Below are positions 34,198 through 43,165 of a DNA stretch of 64,000 bases, one piece after another (the stretch's first letter is position 1; every line of letters begins with the position of its first letter). The position numbers and the translations under genes were made by a program. Source of the stretch: JANOYY01 sp043720395 (GTDB taxonomy: Bacteria; Actinomycetota; Acidimicrobiia; Acidimicrobiales; JANYDT01); contig JAYSSR010000062.1 of assembly GCA_043720395.1 (NCBI GenBank), positions 21,320-85,319 of the forward strand, written 5' to 3'. The notes under the pieces are model-generated. The model searched no databases and was not told where the DNA came from. It was given only the letters and a program-made list of their open reading frames with translations.

Positions 34198-34530
34198 ATG
34201 CACACTGCGGACATGTCGGCACCAATCGCTCCACCGGTTTCCCCGATCGACTCCGCGCTGCCGCACGACGAGCGCCTGACGGGTGCACTCGCGATCGCTG
34301 CGACGACGTGTCATCAGGCGCTGACCGACTACCGATCGGGCCTTCTCGACGAACATGAGGTCACGCGGGCCATCGTGCGATCCGGCGTCGTCATCGCACC
34401 CGACGAGGTGTGGTTGCTCGACACGAAGGCCGACCGGTGGTGGCGCTACGACGGTGGCGAACCCACCGCTGTCCCGACCTCGGTCCCGACGGTTGATTCT
34501 GCTGTTGATTCTGCGACGGGTCGCAGGTGA
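34198..34530 (+). CDS. hypothetical protein
   Basis: A 110-residue acidic protein (start at 34198 or the Met at 34213) with LTGALAIAATTCHQALTDYRSGLLDEHEVTRAI and VIAPDEVWLLDTKADRWWRYDGGEPTAVPT in sequence. The WLLDTKADRWWRYDG end resembles a short beta pair found in actinobacterial small proteins; no known domain is confirmed. It starts a cluster of exported proteins and overlaps the next ATG by 4 bp. Confidence 0.6.
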   Translation: MHTADMSAPIAPPVSPIDSALPHDERLTGALAIAATTCHQALTDYRSGLLDEHEVTRAIVRSGVVIAPDEVWLLDTKADRWWRYDGGEPTAVPTSVPTVDSAVDSATGRR

Positions 34531-35990
34531 ACCGACGCCGCACGTTCGCCGCCGCCGTCGTGGCGTCGATGTCGGTGGCCGGATTGTCCTTAACCGCGCC
34601 TCCGTCGGCAGTCGCGCAGGTGCCGTCGGGGACCTGGCGACTACGGATCTGCTACTCGGCCGAGCTGAAGCGCTCGGACGCCTCGCTCGCGGCGTCCGAG
34701 CAGAAGACGTACGCGCTCGCGTTCCGTGGTGGCGGAAGTCCTGACCTGTCCGCCACCGCAGCGTTCCCCGGCGGGCTCACCTTGACCGGCAAGGTCGAGG
34801 GGTCGACCTGGAACATCACCAACTGGTACGTCGGCTCCGACGCGGCAACGCGCACGAAGTCCCGAGGTACGGCTCGCGTGACCCTGTCCAACGGTGTTGG
34901 ATCCGGATCGTGGAGCACGATCAAAGGGAACTCCGGGACGTGGGTTCTCTCCGCGGGGACGCCGACGCCCTGCCCGTCCGCAGCGTCCAAGGTCGGTTCA
35001 TCCGCTGCCTCATCGCGCATCCGAGTACGGCTGCAGACCGCGCCGACGCACGTCGCAGGAGTCGTGGTGAACCTCGGCGGAACGTCAGTCACGACAACCG
35101 CGCGAGAGGTCTTTGCAGACATCGTTTCGGGTCCTCTCACGATCAGCGCAACGGGTGCCGAGGTCCGCTCGATTCTCATCCGCTCGACCGGTGGTGATGC
35201 CCTTGCCAATGACGGCACGGGTGCGCACTGCACCGGCGCGTCGGCCCGGGTCACGCTCGACCCGTCCAGCGGCGCAGGCCAGAAGCAGGACTACATCGTG
35301 ATCATCGGGCTGCCCGGGAGCACGACGCCGCGCGGCGTCTGCCGAGGTACGCACATCGGTGCCCCACGCACGACAACCCTCCCGCACGGCCCCGGCAGCC
35401 TGAAGCGCTTCGACGCTGAGATCACCTTCGCCGGTGATCCCTTCCTGTCGCCGAACTGCGGACTGATCGCATCGCAGCACATCCAGGTGAGCATTCACGG
35501 CGGAGTGAATGGCGGCGGGCCCGACCCCTTCTACGGCGGCGGCAACATCAGTGAGTATGAGCCCCGGGAGGTCGTACCGGGCAGCCCGACGGCACCGCCC
35601 GACTGCGAGTCGAACGGCTTTGTGTTCTGGGCGATCGACGGCAACTTCCACGTGGAGCACCTACCGACCGGCGACGTCCGCACGCTGGAACTCCGGGTGT
35701 GGGTCGCGGGCGGCGGGGACCGGTCGCGGCCGCAACAGTGCCAGACGCCGACAGGTCTGGCGCGTCTCGTCGGAACGATCACGCTCATCGACTCCGACGA
35801 ATTCCTTCGCCCGCAAGGCATCGAGGCCGATGCCATCACCTTCGGCCCGTTCGGTGCCGGCTGCACCGCACACGACCGATCGTTCTCGAATGTCGCGTTC
35901 AAGAGCGGAATCGGTTGGATCTCGAAGGCGAATGTCCAGCTCGCCTGCGAGGCACCGGGCGCCGGCCTCAGCCCGAAGAACTGCGCCTAG
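34527..35990 (+). CDS. secreted protein of unknown function
   Basis: A 487-residue protein with a Sec signal peptide (MNRRRTFAAAVVASMSVAG, cleavage after PPSAVA near residue 30). The mature part is Ser/Thr/Gly rich and beta-predicted, with spaced Cys residues (RICYSAEL, TPCPSA, GAHCTGA, RGVCRG, SPNCGL, PDCES, QQCQT, GCTAH, QLACEAP, KNCA) that could pair into disulfides. No catalytic motif is recognised. It lies between two genes of the same exported cluster and overlaps the upstream gene by 4 bp. Confidence 0.68.
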   Translation: MNRRRTFAAAVVASMSVAGLSLTAPPSAVAQVPSGTWRLRICYSAELKRSDASLAASEQKTYALAFRGGGSPDLSATAAFPGGLTLTGKVEGSTWNITNWYVGSDAATRTKSRGTARVTLSNGVGSGSWSTIKGNSGTWVLSAGTPTPCPSAASKVGSSAASSRIRVRLQTAPTHVAGVVVNLGGTSVTTTAREVFADIVSGPLTISATGAEVRSILIRSTGGDALANDGTGAHCTGASARVTLDPSSGAGQKQDYIVIIGLPGSTTPRGVCRGTHIGAPRTTTLPHGPGSLKRFDAEITFAGDPFLSPNCGLIASQHIQVSIHGGVNGGGPDPFYGGGNISEYEPREVVPGSPTAPPDCESNGFVFWAIDGNFHVEHLPTGDVRTLELRVWVAGGGDRSRPQQCQTPTGLARLVGTITLIDSDEFLRPQGIEADAITFGPFGAGCTAHDRSFSNVAFKSGIGWISKANVQLACEAPGAGLSPKNCA

Positions 35991-36005
35991 CACTCACTTG
36001 AACCA

Positions 36006-36029
36006 CACGACCACGACCACGACCACGAC
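36006..36029. repeat. four tandem CACGAC hexamers
   Basis: Four perfect copies of CACGAC at 36006-36029, between the stop at 35990 and the RBS of the next gene (GGAGGA near 36055). Confidence 0.75.
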
Positions 36030-36066
36030 CCTGACCCTGCCCACGGCACCTGACGGAGGAACTCCG

Positions 36067-37704
36067 ATGAAGAAGCGTCCGACTCCATTTACCACAATAC
36101 TAAGTACACTTAGTATAACGTTGTTGTTGTTCACGACGATCGGCACCCCGCGCGCCGAAGCCCAGTTCATCGCGCAGCCGTGCGTTCTCACCGGGACCGA
36201 GTACAGCTGCGCGATCAGCCAAACGAACCCGCCGAAGGGCGTCGTGATCACGGTGACCCTCACCGATGACGAAGCGAAGACGGCCGCGACCGACCTCGCG
36301 AAGTTCCGCCTGCCCCCGCGCAAGTACGACAAGGTCACGGTGAAGGCAATCGGATCCGACGGAAAGGCCACTGCTGCCATCGTCCAGGTGACCATCCGGG
36401 TCGGTGACGGTCCGTCCATCGATTCGGCGCGAACCACGGGAGGTGCTGCGTCTGCTGACATACCGGGGGGTCTCGAACTCGGCAGCGGCAAGGAGGTCAA
36501 GGTCCTCATCAGCACGGTCGATTCAGCCTTCAACGTCGACGAAGTCGCGCTGCCAGCCTTGACGGTGGGCGTGGCACCGCCCCCACCGGTCGTTGTACAG
36601 CCGCCAGTTGTTGCCGCAGTGCCCAACCCAATCGCGAACCTCACCGTTGATACGTCTGGCATCACCAACGGATTGGTCGAGGTCGGAAAGCAGGTGACCT
36701 TCACGGCTGCGTTCGACGTGGCAGCAGGCACCAAGTACAGCTACAAATGGGCGATACAGGGCTACGCGAGTCCGCCGAACGCCCCCCTCGTCGAAGCTCT
36801 CGCGAAGAAGGCCGGAACTTACACCTCGTCGGTCACGGTGACCTCTGGCAAGGCCACGAAGACGGCCTCGATCACGTATCGCATCGTCGACAAAATTGCC
36901 GCCAAGGTCGTACGTCCGAAGCGGATCTTCGCAGGCAAGGTCCTGGAATGGAAACTCGAGAACGTCCGCGGTGGCATCCCCGCTGTAGGCCCGACGCCGT
37001 ACAACATCGAGTGGCTCGTCGACGGTGCCCCGAGCGGCACGGGACTGTCCTTCAAGGCGAAGCTCGGGAAGAAGGATTCATACGCTTTCGAGATCCGAAT
37101 TACCGATAACGGGCTCCATCGAGCTGGAGCTCCGAAGACCGGCAATTGGACCGAAAAGGTCACCGGCTGTGCGACGGAATTGCGGAAATGGTGGCAGGGT
37201 CGCCTGCGCTTCCAGGTCGTCGACCTCACGGGTTCGAATCCCTGCGACGAGACGACCACCACGACTCCCGTGTCCGGCGCTGGAACCGGCTGGTACTGGC
37301 TGGAGTTCAAGGGCGTCGCCGGTCAGTTCGTCGACATGAATCCGGACCAGCTCGACAACCCGAACGAGTCCGACCCGGCGAAGCGCATCGGGAGCTACAA
37401 GATCGCTGCGGGGTACAAGTTCGCCTCGTCCGGCAAACCACAACTCGTTGCTCCGGTCGGGCCCGGGGTCGGGACGCTGCAGCTGCGTATCAACCAAGAC
37501 GGCACCTGCACGTGGAACTGGGGTTCGGTCCGAGGTCCGGACACCGGCACGTCGTGCTCACTGTCGACCGCCGGAGGAACCGCTACGAACAACAAGGGCG
37601 CGACGACCGCGTACAAGCTGACCCGGATGAGCGCATCGGAAGCTCAGACCGCCAAGGACCGGCTCGGAGGGCGCACCGACTTCGACTCCCCCGGCAAGGC
37701 CTAA
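36067..37704 (+). CDS. secreted protein with PKD-like repeats
   Basis: A 545-residue exported protein, ATG at 36067 behind a good GGAGGA. The signal peptide (MKKRPTPFTTILSTLSI, LLLFTTIGTPRAEA) is encoded by unusually AT-rich DNA. Beta-rich segments follow: FKV-type strands KYSYKWAIQGYAS and KAGTYTSSVTVTSGKATKTASITYRI resemble a PKD/Ig-like fold, twice. A second half contains PYNIEWLVDGAPSG and a C-terminal domain with TGWYWLEFKGVAGQFVDM and TCTWNWGSVRGPDTGTSC. Surface adhesion or matrix function is a guess. Confidence 0.65.
   Translation: MKKRPTPFTTILSTLSITLLLFTTIGTPRAEAQFIAQPCVLTGTEYSCAISQTNPPKGVVITVTLTDDEAKTAATDLAKFRLPPRKYDKVTVKAIGSDGKATAAIVQVTIRVGDGPSIDSARTTGGAASADIPGGLELGSGKEVKVLISTVDSAFNVDEVALPALTVGVAPPPPVVVQPPVVAAVPNPIANLTVDTSGITNGLVEVGKQVTFTAAFDVAAGTKYSYKWAIQGYASPPNAPLVEALAKKAGTYTSSVTVTSGKATKTASITYRIVDKIAAKVVRPKRIFAGKVLEWKLENVRGGIPAVGPTPYNIEWLVDGAPSGTGLSFKAKLGKKDSYAFEIRITDNGLHRAGAPKTGNWTEKVTGCATELRKWWQGRLRFQVVDLTGSNPCDETTTTTPVSGAGTGWYWLEFKGVAGQFVDMNPDQLDNPNESDPAKRIGSYKIAAGYKFASSGKPQLVAPVGPGVGTLQLRINQDGTCTWNWGSVRGPDTGTSCSLSTAGGTATNNKGATTAYKLTRMSASEAQTAKDRLGGRTDFDSPGKA
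36097..36116. repeat. AT-rich 20-bp palindrome inside a signal-peptide coding region
   Basis: ATACTAAGT-AC-ACTTAGTAT has 9-bp perfect arms. It is inside codons ~11-17 of the gene at 36067 and stands out from the high-GC surroundings. Confidence 0.6.
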
Positions 37705-37712
37705 AGGCCTCT

Positions 37713-39629
37713 ATGCGGTCGGCTCGCTCGCGCCTCGTAATCGGTAGTGTCACGCTGGCACTGGTTGCACTCGGGGTCGGGGCACTCTCCCTCGCCAACG
37801 GGTCCTCCGATGCATCCGCGGCAGAGGTGTTCCTTGAGTCGGCGGCGTCGTCGGGGCCGGACCCTTTCTCGCCGTCGGTCGCCGACCCGGCACCACCCCT
37901 CCCCCCTCCGGTGGACACCGTCGTTCCCACGCTTGCCCCTCTCACGGCACCGCCGGCGGTCGCAACCGAGGTCGTGTCGACGGACACGGCCGCCACCACC
38001 TCGGCACCGACAACCGCAGCCCCACCGGAGCCGCCGACCGCACCGACCGCCCCGCCGCCGGGGCCCGTGGTGTCGCCCCCGCTACCGGCGCCTCCCATCA
38101 GCGGCGCTATCGCTCGCTTCTCCGGCACGACGCCGGGCCTCTACGGCGGTACCCGCAACCGCCGCACCTGCAACGTCGACGCGCTCGGCCAGTTCCTCGA
38201 CACCAACCCCGACAAGGCCCGCGCCTGGTCGAAGGTGCTCGGCGTTGACCCGGCCAACGTCCGGGGGTACCTCGCCACCCTGACACCGGCGCTCTTGCGA
38301 CGCGACACCCGCGTCACGAACCACGGCTTCCGTGGCGGGAAGGCGACCCCGCGCCAGGCCGTCCTCCAGCGAGGTACTGCCGTGCTCGTCGATTCCGTTG
38401 GACGTCCACGGGTGAAGTGCGCGTGCGGGAACCCACTGCTCGACCCGGTTGCGTCGAAACGGACGCCGAAGTTCCGGGGCGACCCTTGGACCGGATTCGA
38501 CCCGGGCAAGACCATCGCGATCGGTCCCGGCGAGGGGGAAATGGGCTCGGTAGGCCTCATCGACGACGCAACGGGCCAGGGCTTCGAGCGTCCGGTTGGC
38601 TCCTCCGGTGCGGACGACGGTGCGCCCATCGACGTCGCCAAGACCGGCTGGCCCGCGCAGCCAGGGCCGGGCTCCACTCCCACGACCGCAGACCCGGCAC
38701 CGGGGAACCCCGCGGACGAGGGTGGCATGGAACCCGTGGGTCCCGGTGGCCCGCCGACCACAGCACCGAACGACGGGTTCGACTTCGGCTTCGCCGATGA
38801 GTCGGATGAGACCTCGAACGCGGCGGCGGTGACGACCAGCGGGGCACCGACCACATCCGTCCCGCCGACCACAGCATCGGCGTCCACCCAGGCACCGACC
38901 ACCGCTGCACCGACCACCGCTGCGCCCACCACTGCTGCGCCGACCACCAAGGCACCACCTGCGGCACAGGCGGCGATAACCCAAGCACCGGCGACGACAC
39001 CGCCACCGCCGCCGACCCTTGCGCCCACAACACGAGCCGCGCCCACGACGCGAGCCGCCACGACCGTGGCACCAACCACCGCGCCGCCGACCACCGCCCC
39101 GCCGACCCAGCCGCCCACGACCCCCGCGCCGCCGACCCAGCCGCCCACGACCCCCGCGCCGACGCCACCACCCACGACCGCTCCACCGCCCGTCTCCGTC
39201 GTGACGGGAGCGGGCCAGACCGCAGCGTCCTCGACGTTCTCCGGCGAGTTCCCGGTCCCGCTCGCGCTCGACGGCAACCCGGCGACCTCGTGGTTCTCGG
39301 CCGGACCCGGTCCTGGCAGCGCGACCGACCTCACCTGGACGGCCAACGCACCGACCCGCATCCGTCGCGTCGAGCTTCTGTCCAATGCCCGCCACGCGCG
39401 GCCCGATTTCCGAAGAGGGTTCGGCTTCGGCCGCGTCACCATCCAAGTGCTCGACGCCAACGGAGCAGTCGTGTTCACCGATGCACGTGATCTGCCTGGC
39501 ACGCCCGACCCGGACGTCGCGTTCGACCTCGACGCCACCGCAACGACAGTCCGCCTGACCTTCACCGGCCACGAAGACCCGACGTGCGGCGGTATCGCTG
39601 AACTCATCGTGAAAGGAAGTCCGGCATGA
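37713..39629 (+). CDS. exported DUF6777-like protein with Pro/Thr-rich linker
   Basis: A 638-residue protein. A signal/anchor segment (residues ~6-30) precedes a Pro-rich stretch. Residues ~140-290 match DUF6777 from memory: LYGGTRNRRTCNVDALGQFL, NPDKARAW, RDTRVTNHGFRGGKATPRQA, VLVDSVGRPRVKCACGNPL. A long Pro/Thr/Ala linker (~375-505) follows with a perfect 30-bp DNA duplication at 39101-39160. The C-terminal ~140 residues (GAGQTAASSTF.., LALDGNPATSWFSAGPGPG, RRVELLSNARH) resemble an F5/8-type or NADase-type glycan-binding beta sandwich. Probably cell-surface; function unknown. Confidence 0.72.
   Translation: MRSARSRLVIGSVTLALVALGVGALSLANGSSDASAAEVFLESAASSGPDPFSPSVADPAPPLPPPVDTVVPTLAPLTAPPAVATEVVSTDTAATTSAPTTAAPPEPPTAPTAPPPGPVVSPPLPAPPISGAIARFSGTTPGLYGGTRNRRTCNVDALGQFLDTNPDKARAWSKVLGVDPANVRGYLATLTPALLRRDTRVTNHGFRGGKATPRQAVLQRGTAVLVDSVGRPRVKCACGNPLLDPVASKRTPKFRGDPWTGFDPGKTIAIGPGEGEMGSVGLIDDATGQGFERPVGSSGADDGAPIDVAKTGWPAQPGPGSTPTTADPAPGNPADEGGMEPVGPGGPPTTAPNDGFDFGFADESDETSNAAAVTTSGAPTTSVPPTTASASTQAPTTAAPTTAAPTTAAPTTKAPPAAQAAITQAPATTPPPPPTLAPTTRAAPTTRAATTVAPTTAPPTTAPPTQPPTTPAPPTQPPTTPAPTPPPTTAPPPVSVVTGAGQTAASSTFSGEFPVPLALDGNPATSWFSAGPGPGSATDLTWTANAPTRIRRVELLSNARHARPDFRRGFGFGRVTIQVLDANGAVVFTDARDLPGTPDPDVAFDLDATATTVRLTFTGHEDPTCGGIAELIVKGSPA
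39101..39160. repeat. two perfect 30-bp tandem units in the Pro/Thr linker
   Basis: The 30-bp unit starting GCCGACCCAGCCGCCCACGA is repeated exactly at 39101-39130 and 39131-39160, encoding a PPTQPPTTPA repeat in the gene at 37713. Confidence 0.8.
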
Positions 39630-40264
39630 AGGTATGCGCACGTAGGAAGTCACACGGAGTCAGCCCAACGCTTCCGCGCGTCGCAGCGAGCGGTCTTGCG
39701 ATCGCTTGTGTCATGTTCGTCTCGGGCGGCTCGGCCCACGCGGCAACGTTCACGGGCTGCGAGGGTCGGGCGACGTCCGCGGACAAGCGCGGGCGACCCG
39801 TCGATCAGGCAACCGCACCGGGAACTGGAGGTACACGCGGTGATCCGTTCCGGGTGCGAAGCGACGGCCGGATCTCGTACTCCGGCGCGACACAGGACGT
39901 CCTCACGAACGGGCGGTGGAAGGTCGAGCTGGGCGTGCCGTTCGCCCCGGACCTAACAGGTCGCGTGGGAAACGCGATCGGCAACCGCGCGTGGTCCGGT
40001 GAGGAAGCGGTCTCCGATCGGATACCACTTCGAATACGTGGCCTGTTCCGCGTCCGATTCGAGGTCACCGGCACCGGGGCAGCACCTTGCACGGGTTCGG
40101 TGTGGGTGCGAGTTGAGGGCAACCCCATCACGACGCCACTCGGCATGGCGGCGGTCGCGCTCACACTGGCCGGGCTCTGGGGTGGCGTGCGGGACGCGTC
40201 CCAGGCGCTCAGCCGGTCCACCCGACCGAAACCGGACAACAATTCGAAGGGATCGGCACCGTGA
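39626..40264 (+). CDS. exported membrane-anchored protein
   Basis: A 212-residue protein overlapping the previous gene by 4 bp. An N-terminal signal peptide (SGLAIACVMFVSGGSAHAA) is followed by a beta-rich domain (FTGCEGRATSADKRGR.., VELGVPFAPDLTG, FRVRFEVTGTGAAPCTG) with two Cys that may bridge, then a C-terminal transmembrane helix (LGMAAVALTLAGLWGGV) and a basic tail: a type I topology. No enzyme motif is seen. It overlaps the next gene by 4 bp. Confidence 0.62.
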   Translation: MKVCARRKSHGVSPTLPRVAASGLAIACVMFVSGGSAHAATFTGCEGRATSADKRGRPVDQATAPGTGGTRGDPFRVRSDGRISYSGATQDVLTNGRWKVELGVPFAPDLTGRVGNAIGNRAWSGEEAVSDRIPLRIRGLFRVRFEVTGTGAAPCTGSVWVRVEGNPITTPLGMAAVALTLAGLWGGVRDASQALSRSTRPKPDNNSKGSAP

Positions 40265-40497
40265 GCGCGCCAACGTCCGCTCGGACGCCGCGCCGGCCGC
40301 GGCTGGTCCGGGCGGTGGTCGGCAGTGTGCTCGGCGGGCTCCTCCTGGGGCTCGGGGTCGCCCTGCTCCTCGTTCAGTTCGGTCGCATCGGACTCGGCAC
40401 CTCGGCACCGTGGGTCGTCGTTGCCTCAGCGATCGCGGTGCGCGTGGCGCTTGCACTCGTGTCGTCCGAGCGCGGCCGACCCGACCCGTCGCCGTGA
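40261..40497 (+). CDS. small two-helix membrane protein
   Basis: A 78-residue protein with two hydrophobic helices (LVRAVVGSVLGGLLLGLGVALLLV and APWVVVASAIAVRVALALV, given in part), a basic N-terminus and a short charged tail. It closes the exported-protein cluster and probably helps anchor or export its products; no family recognised. Confidence 0.6.
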   Translation: MSAPTSARTPRRPRLVRAVVGSVLGGLLLGLGVALLLVQFGRIGLGTSAPWVVVASAIAVRVALALVSSERGRPDPSP

Positions 40498-40505
40498 CGT
40501 CGACC

Positions 40506-40566
40506 GTCGGCACAGCGCCACACTGACCGCACAGCGACACGCTGTAGCCGCAGTGTGGCGCTGTGG
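40506..40566. repeat. dispersed palindromic repeat, copy 2
   Basis: CACAGCGCCACAC and GTGTGGCGCTGTG are perfect 13-bp end arms; the interior has a further palindrome ACAGCG-ACA-CGCTGT. The element is the inverted counterpart of the copy at 12797-12855. Confidence 0.7.
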
Positions 40567-40886
40567 CGTCACTCGTCGAATTGTGCAACCGCTGGGCCAA
40601 CCTGATCCATCGATGCGCCTCGCCATGCGACCCGCGACAGCGAGGCGCACGAAATAGGTCGGCGGCGATCTGTTCGTTGAATACCCTGCGCGCTTAGCAT
40701 TCGACGTATTGATCCGACGCGCACTCGTTCACTGCCGAAGTCGAGTGATCCATTCAAGCGAGAGCGCGTGCGATCCATCGTTCCGAGAGCGAGAAATCGC
40801 ACACACTTTCGCCCGGATCGAACTCGCCAACCCGCACACTCCCGGCGTGGTCGCCCATAGCCCTTGCAAGAGGGGTGATCGAAGCG
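40567..40886. other. 320-bp gap, no supported gene
   Basis: Between the palindromic repeat and the aldo-keto reductase stop no ORF with homology is seen. The only clear structure is the hairpin at 40614-40649. Confidence 0.4.
40614..40649. terminator. 10-bp-arm hairpin in the intergenic gap
   Basis: TGCGCCTCGC and GCGAGGCGCA are perfect 10-bp arms around a 16-bp loop. It lies between convergent genes at 40497 and 40887. It may terminate both; the loop is long and there is no T-tract. Confidence 0.4.
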
Positions 40887-41918
40887 TCAGCCACCTACGC
40901 GGCGGCGGGTGCGGGGCACAGCAAGCGACGGCGGGACGTACCCATCATCGGCCGTGCTGAAGTTGGTGCCCGGTGCCACGATCGCGTCGATGCGGTCGAG
41001 CACCTCCTTGGTGAGCACGACATCGACTGCGCCCAACTGCGATGTCAGCTGCTCCATCGTGCGCGGACCAATGATCGCTGCCGTCACCGTCGGATGATTG
41101 ATCACGAACGCCACAGCGAGATGCGGAAGCGGAATGCCGATGTCGTCGGCCAGCTCACCCAGCGCATATGCGGCTTCGAGCTTGCGCTGATTCTCCGGTA
41201 ATGAGAAGTCGTAGCGGTCCGGAAATCGCTCGGCCCGGCGACTTGTGAGCGCCTCTCCGCCTCGACGCCACTGCCCCGACAACCATCCGCCCGCCAACGG
41301 ACTCCACGGAATTACGCCCATGTCGTACCGCTCACACGTCGGGAGCACCTCGGTCTCGATGCCCCGCACAAGCATCGAATACGGCGGCTGCTCGCACACG
41401 AACCGCTCGCGTCCACGACGCTCCGCGACCCACTGTGCCTCCACGATCTGCGACGGCTGAAACGTCGAACTGCCGATGTTCACGACCTTCCCCGCCCGGA
41501 CCAGATCCGTAAGCGCGCCTAGCGTTTCGTCGATGTCGTAACGCGAGTCTGGTCGGTGCACCTGATACAGATCGATGCGATCGGTCCCGAGACGCCGCAG
41601 GCTGTTCTCGACCTCTCGAATGATCCACCGACGCGAGCCACCCTGCTGGTTCAGGTCGCGTCCCATAGGTCCGAAGAACTTGGTCGCCAGCACGACCTCG
41701 TCGCGCCGACCTACCAGTGCCTTGGCGACGATCTCCTCCGACTCACCACGCGAGTACACGTCGGCGGTGTCAACAAAGTTGATCCCGGCGTCGAGTGCCG
41801 CGTGGATGATCGCGACCGAGTCGTCGTGATCGGGGTTTCCCATCGCCCCGAACATCATCGCCCCAAGACACAACGGGGACACTTGCACACCGGTTCGACC
41901 GAGCATTCGCATCTTCAT
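40887..41918 (-). CDS. aldo/keto reductase
   Basis: A 343-residue NADPH-dependent oxidoreductase of the (beta/alpha)8 AKR fold. Catalytic residues are visible: Asp in INFVDTADVYSRGESEE, the Tyr of DVYS, the Lys of VVLATKFFGP and the His of DLYQVHRPD. The C-terminal NADPH site includes VIPWSPLAGGWLSG and AIIGPRTMEQL. It reduces an aldehyde or ketone, substrate unknown. The start is set at MKMRMLGRTGV; an upstream ATG adds 6 residues. It stands alone on the minus strand. Confidence 0.9.
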   Translation of the reverse strand: MKMRMLGRTGVQVSPLCLGAMMFGAMGNPDHDDSVAIIHAALDAGINFVDTADVYSRGESEEIVAKALVGRRDEVVLATKFFGPMGRDLNQQGGSRRWIIREVENSLRRLGTDRIDLYQVHRPDSRYDIDETLGALTDLVRAGKVVNIGSSTFQPSQIVEAQWVAERRGRERFVCEQPPYSMLVRGIETEVLPTCERYDMGVIPWSPLAGGWLSGQWRRGGEALTSRRAERFPDRYDFSLPENQRKLEAAYALGELADDIGIPLPHLAVAFVINHPTVTAAIIGPRTMEQLTSQLGAVDVVLTKEVLDRIDAIVAPGTNFSTADDGYVPPSLAVPRTRRRVGG

Positions 41919-42121
41919 GAAGGTCACCGTACGCATGATGTGCTCCGAGCACCGAATCCGCCGCCTCCGCACAACTACTCGGATGGCCGAAGGCCAAACA
42001 GGGGAGGTGGCACAGCGGGCAAACCCGTAAGGCCGTCCCAGTTGTTTGCGGAGGGTCCTTCTCGATTCAGTGCGAATGCGTCCACGACCGTGCCGTTCTC
42101 ACGTGGGGTACGGTTCTTGGC

Positions 42122-42454
42122 GTGAAGTCAAGTGCACGCGACCGGCCGACCAGTCGTTGGCGCACGAGCGAACCGCCGCCTTCCTGGGAATCGGCCGACA
42201 ATCCGAGTTCAGGAATCGTTGAACTCCCGCTTCGCTTGTACTGGTCCGATAGGCACAATGCGTTCGATCTCGCCGACGACGCCGAGCGCCGCCTCTACTA
42301 CCAAGTCGTGCTCACCGAAGGCTGCAGCGAAGATGTTCGCGAGTTCCTCCACCTCCCAACGATGTTAGAAATCTGGCACGAATTGTGGCTCTCGCCAGCA
42401 GTCCACGAAGTCTGGGACCCTTGGGTGGCGGCGCATCGCGATGTCGCTGTCTGA
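42122..42454 (+). CDS. small partner of AbiEii-type toxin (putative antitoxin)
   Basis: A 110-residue protein from GTG, overlapping the nucleotidyltransferase gene by 14 bp. Sequence landmarks: VELPLRLYWSDRHNAFDLAD, RRLYYQVVLTEG, DVREFLHLPTMLEIWHELWLSPAVHEVW. I do not recognise a DNA-binding motif, and it is much shorter than AbiEi. Its place upstream and in overlap makes an antitoxin role plausible; this family assignment is by context only. Confidence 0.55.
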   Translation: MKSSARDRPTSRWRTSEPPPSWESADNPSSGIVELPLRLYWSDRHNAFDLADDAERRLYYQVVLTEGCSEDVREFLHLPTMLEIWHELWLSPAVHEVWDPWVAAHRDVAV

Positions 42455-43076
42455 CATCCAACGCCGCGTCGCATCACTGATCCTGGCAATACCAGAAGCG
42501 AGCGAATTTGCCCTGGCGGGCGGAGCAGCGTTGATCCTCTACGAAGTTTCCGACCGCGGTACCAGTGACCTCGATTGCTTCGGCCCGTCCGTTGAGGCGG
42601 TGGACCGGCTGGTACCAGCTGCCGTAACCATTCTGAACAGTGCTGGATTCGATATTCATGTCGAGCTGCAGCGCAACGGGTTCGCGCGCCTTCGAATCGG
42701 CTTCGACTCCGCGGAAACCCTGCTCGATCTGGGCTACGACCCGGCAGACCTTCCGCCGATGGTGACCTCGGTCGGGGCGGTTCGGGCGCTTCCTGACCTG
42801 GCTGGCGACAAACTGCTCGCGCTCTTCGGTCGGGCTGCCCCGCGTGACTTCGTCGATGTTGTTGCTCTGCTCGACCGGTTCACGCGTTCCGAGCTGTTCG
42901 AGCTTGCTGCGGCCAAGGACCGCGGCTTCGACGGACATGTATTGGCTGACGCGTTCGGCGTCCTGCCGACAATTCGGCGCGATCGGTTCGATCTCGACGA
43001 CGCGTCCTACGACAGGATGAGGTCCGTCTTCGCTTCGTGGCGCGTCGATCTTGAGTCGTCAGAGGAGAGCCCGTGA
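42441..43076 (+). CDS. AbiEii-type nucleotidyltransferase toxin-family protein
   Basis: A 211-residue protein with the nucleotidyltransferase core FALAGGAALILYEVSDRGTSDLDCFG (G-A and D-x-D catalytic pattern), then LDLGYDPADLPPM, LAGDKLLALFGRAAPRDFVDVVALLDRF, the helical C-terminal half usual for the AbiEii/AbiGii family. Such enzymes block growth, and in AbiE the toxin transfers nucleotides to tRNA. With the overlapping small gene it forms a candidate toxin-antitoxin pair. Confidence 0.75.
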   Translation: MSLSDIQRRVASLILAIPEASEFALAGGAALILYEVSDRGTSDLDCFGPSVEAVDRLVPAAVTILNSAGFDIHVELQRNGFARLRIGFDSAETLLDLGYDPADLPPMVTSVGAVRALPDLAGDKLLALFGRAAPRDFVDVVALLDRFTRSELFELAAAKDRGFDGHVLADAFGVLPTIRRDRFDLDDASYDRMRSVFASWRVDLESSEESP

Positions 43077-43165
43077 GCTGCATGGCACCACGCGGCTGAG
43101 GATCCGCCACCTGCGCACCACGACGGGACGTCGCCGTAAACCTCCGCCGGGATGCGCATCCGAGC

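Noticed and set aside
37229..37245. GGGTTCGAATCCC resembling a tRNA T-loop
   Set aside because: It lies inside a coding region, the five-base T-stem does not close, and no D or anticodon arm fits at the right distance.
38082..39653. 523-codon minus-strand ORF rich in Gly/Arg
   Set aside because: It mirrors the Pro/Thr linker codons of the exported protein; low complexity only.
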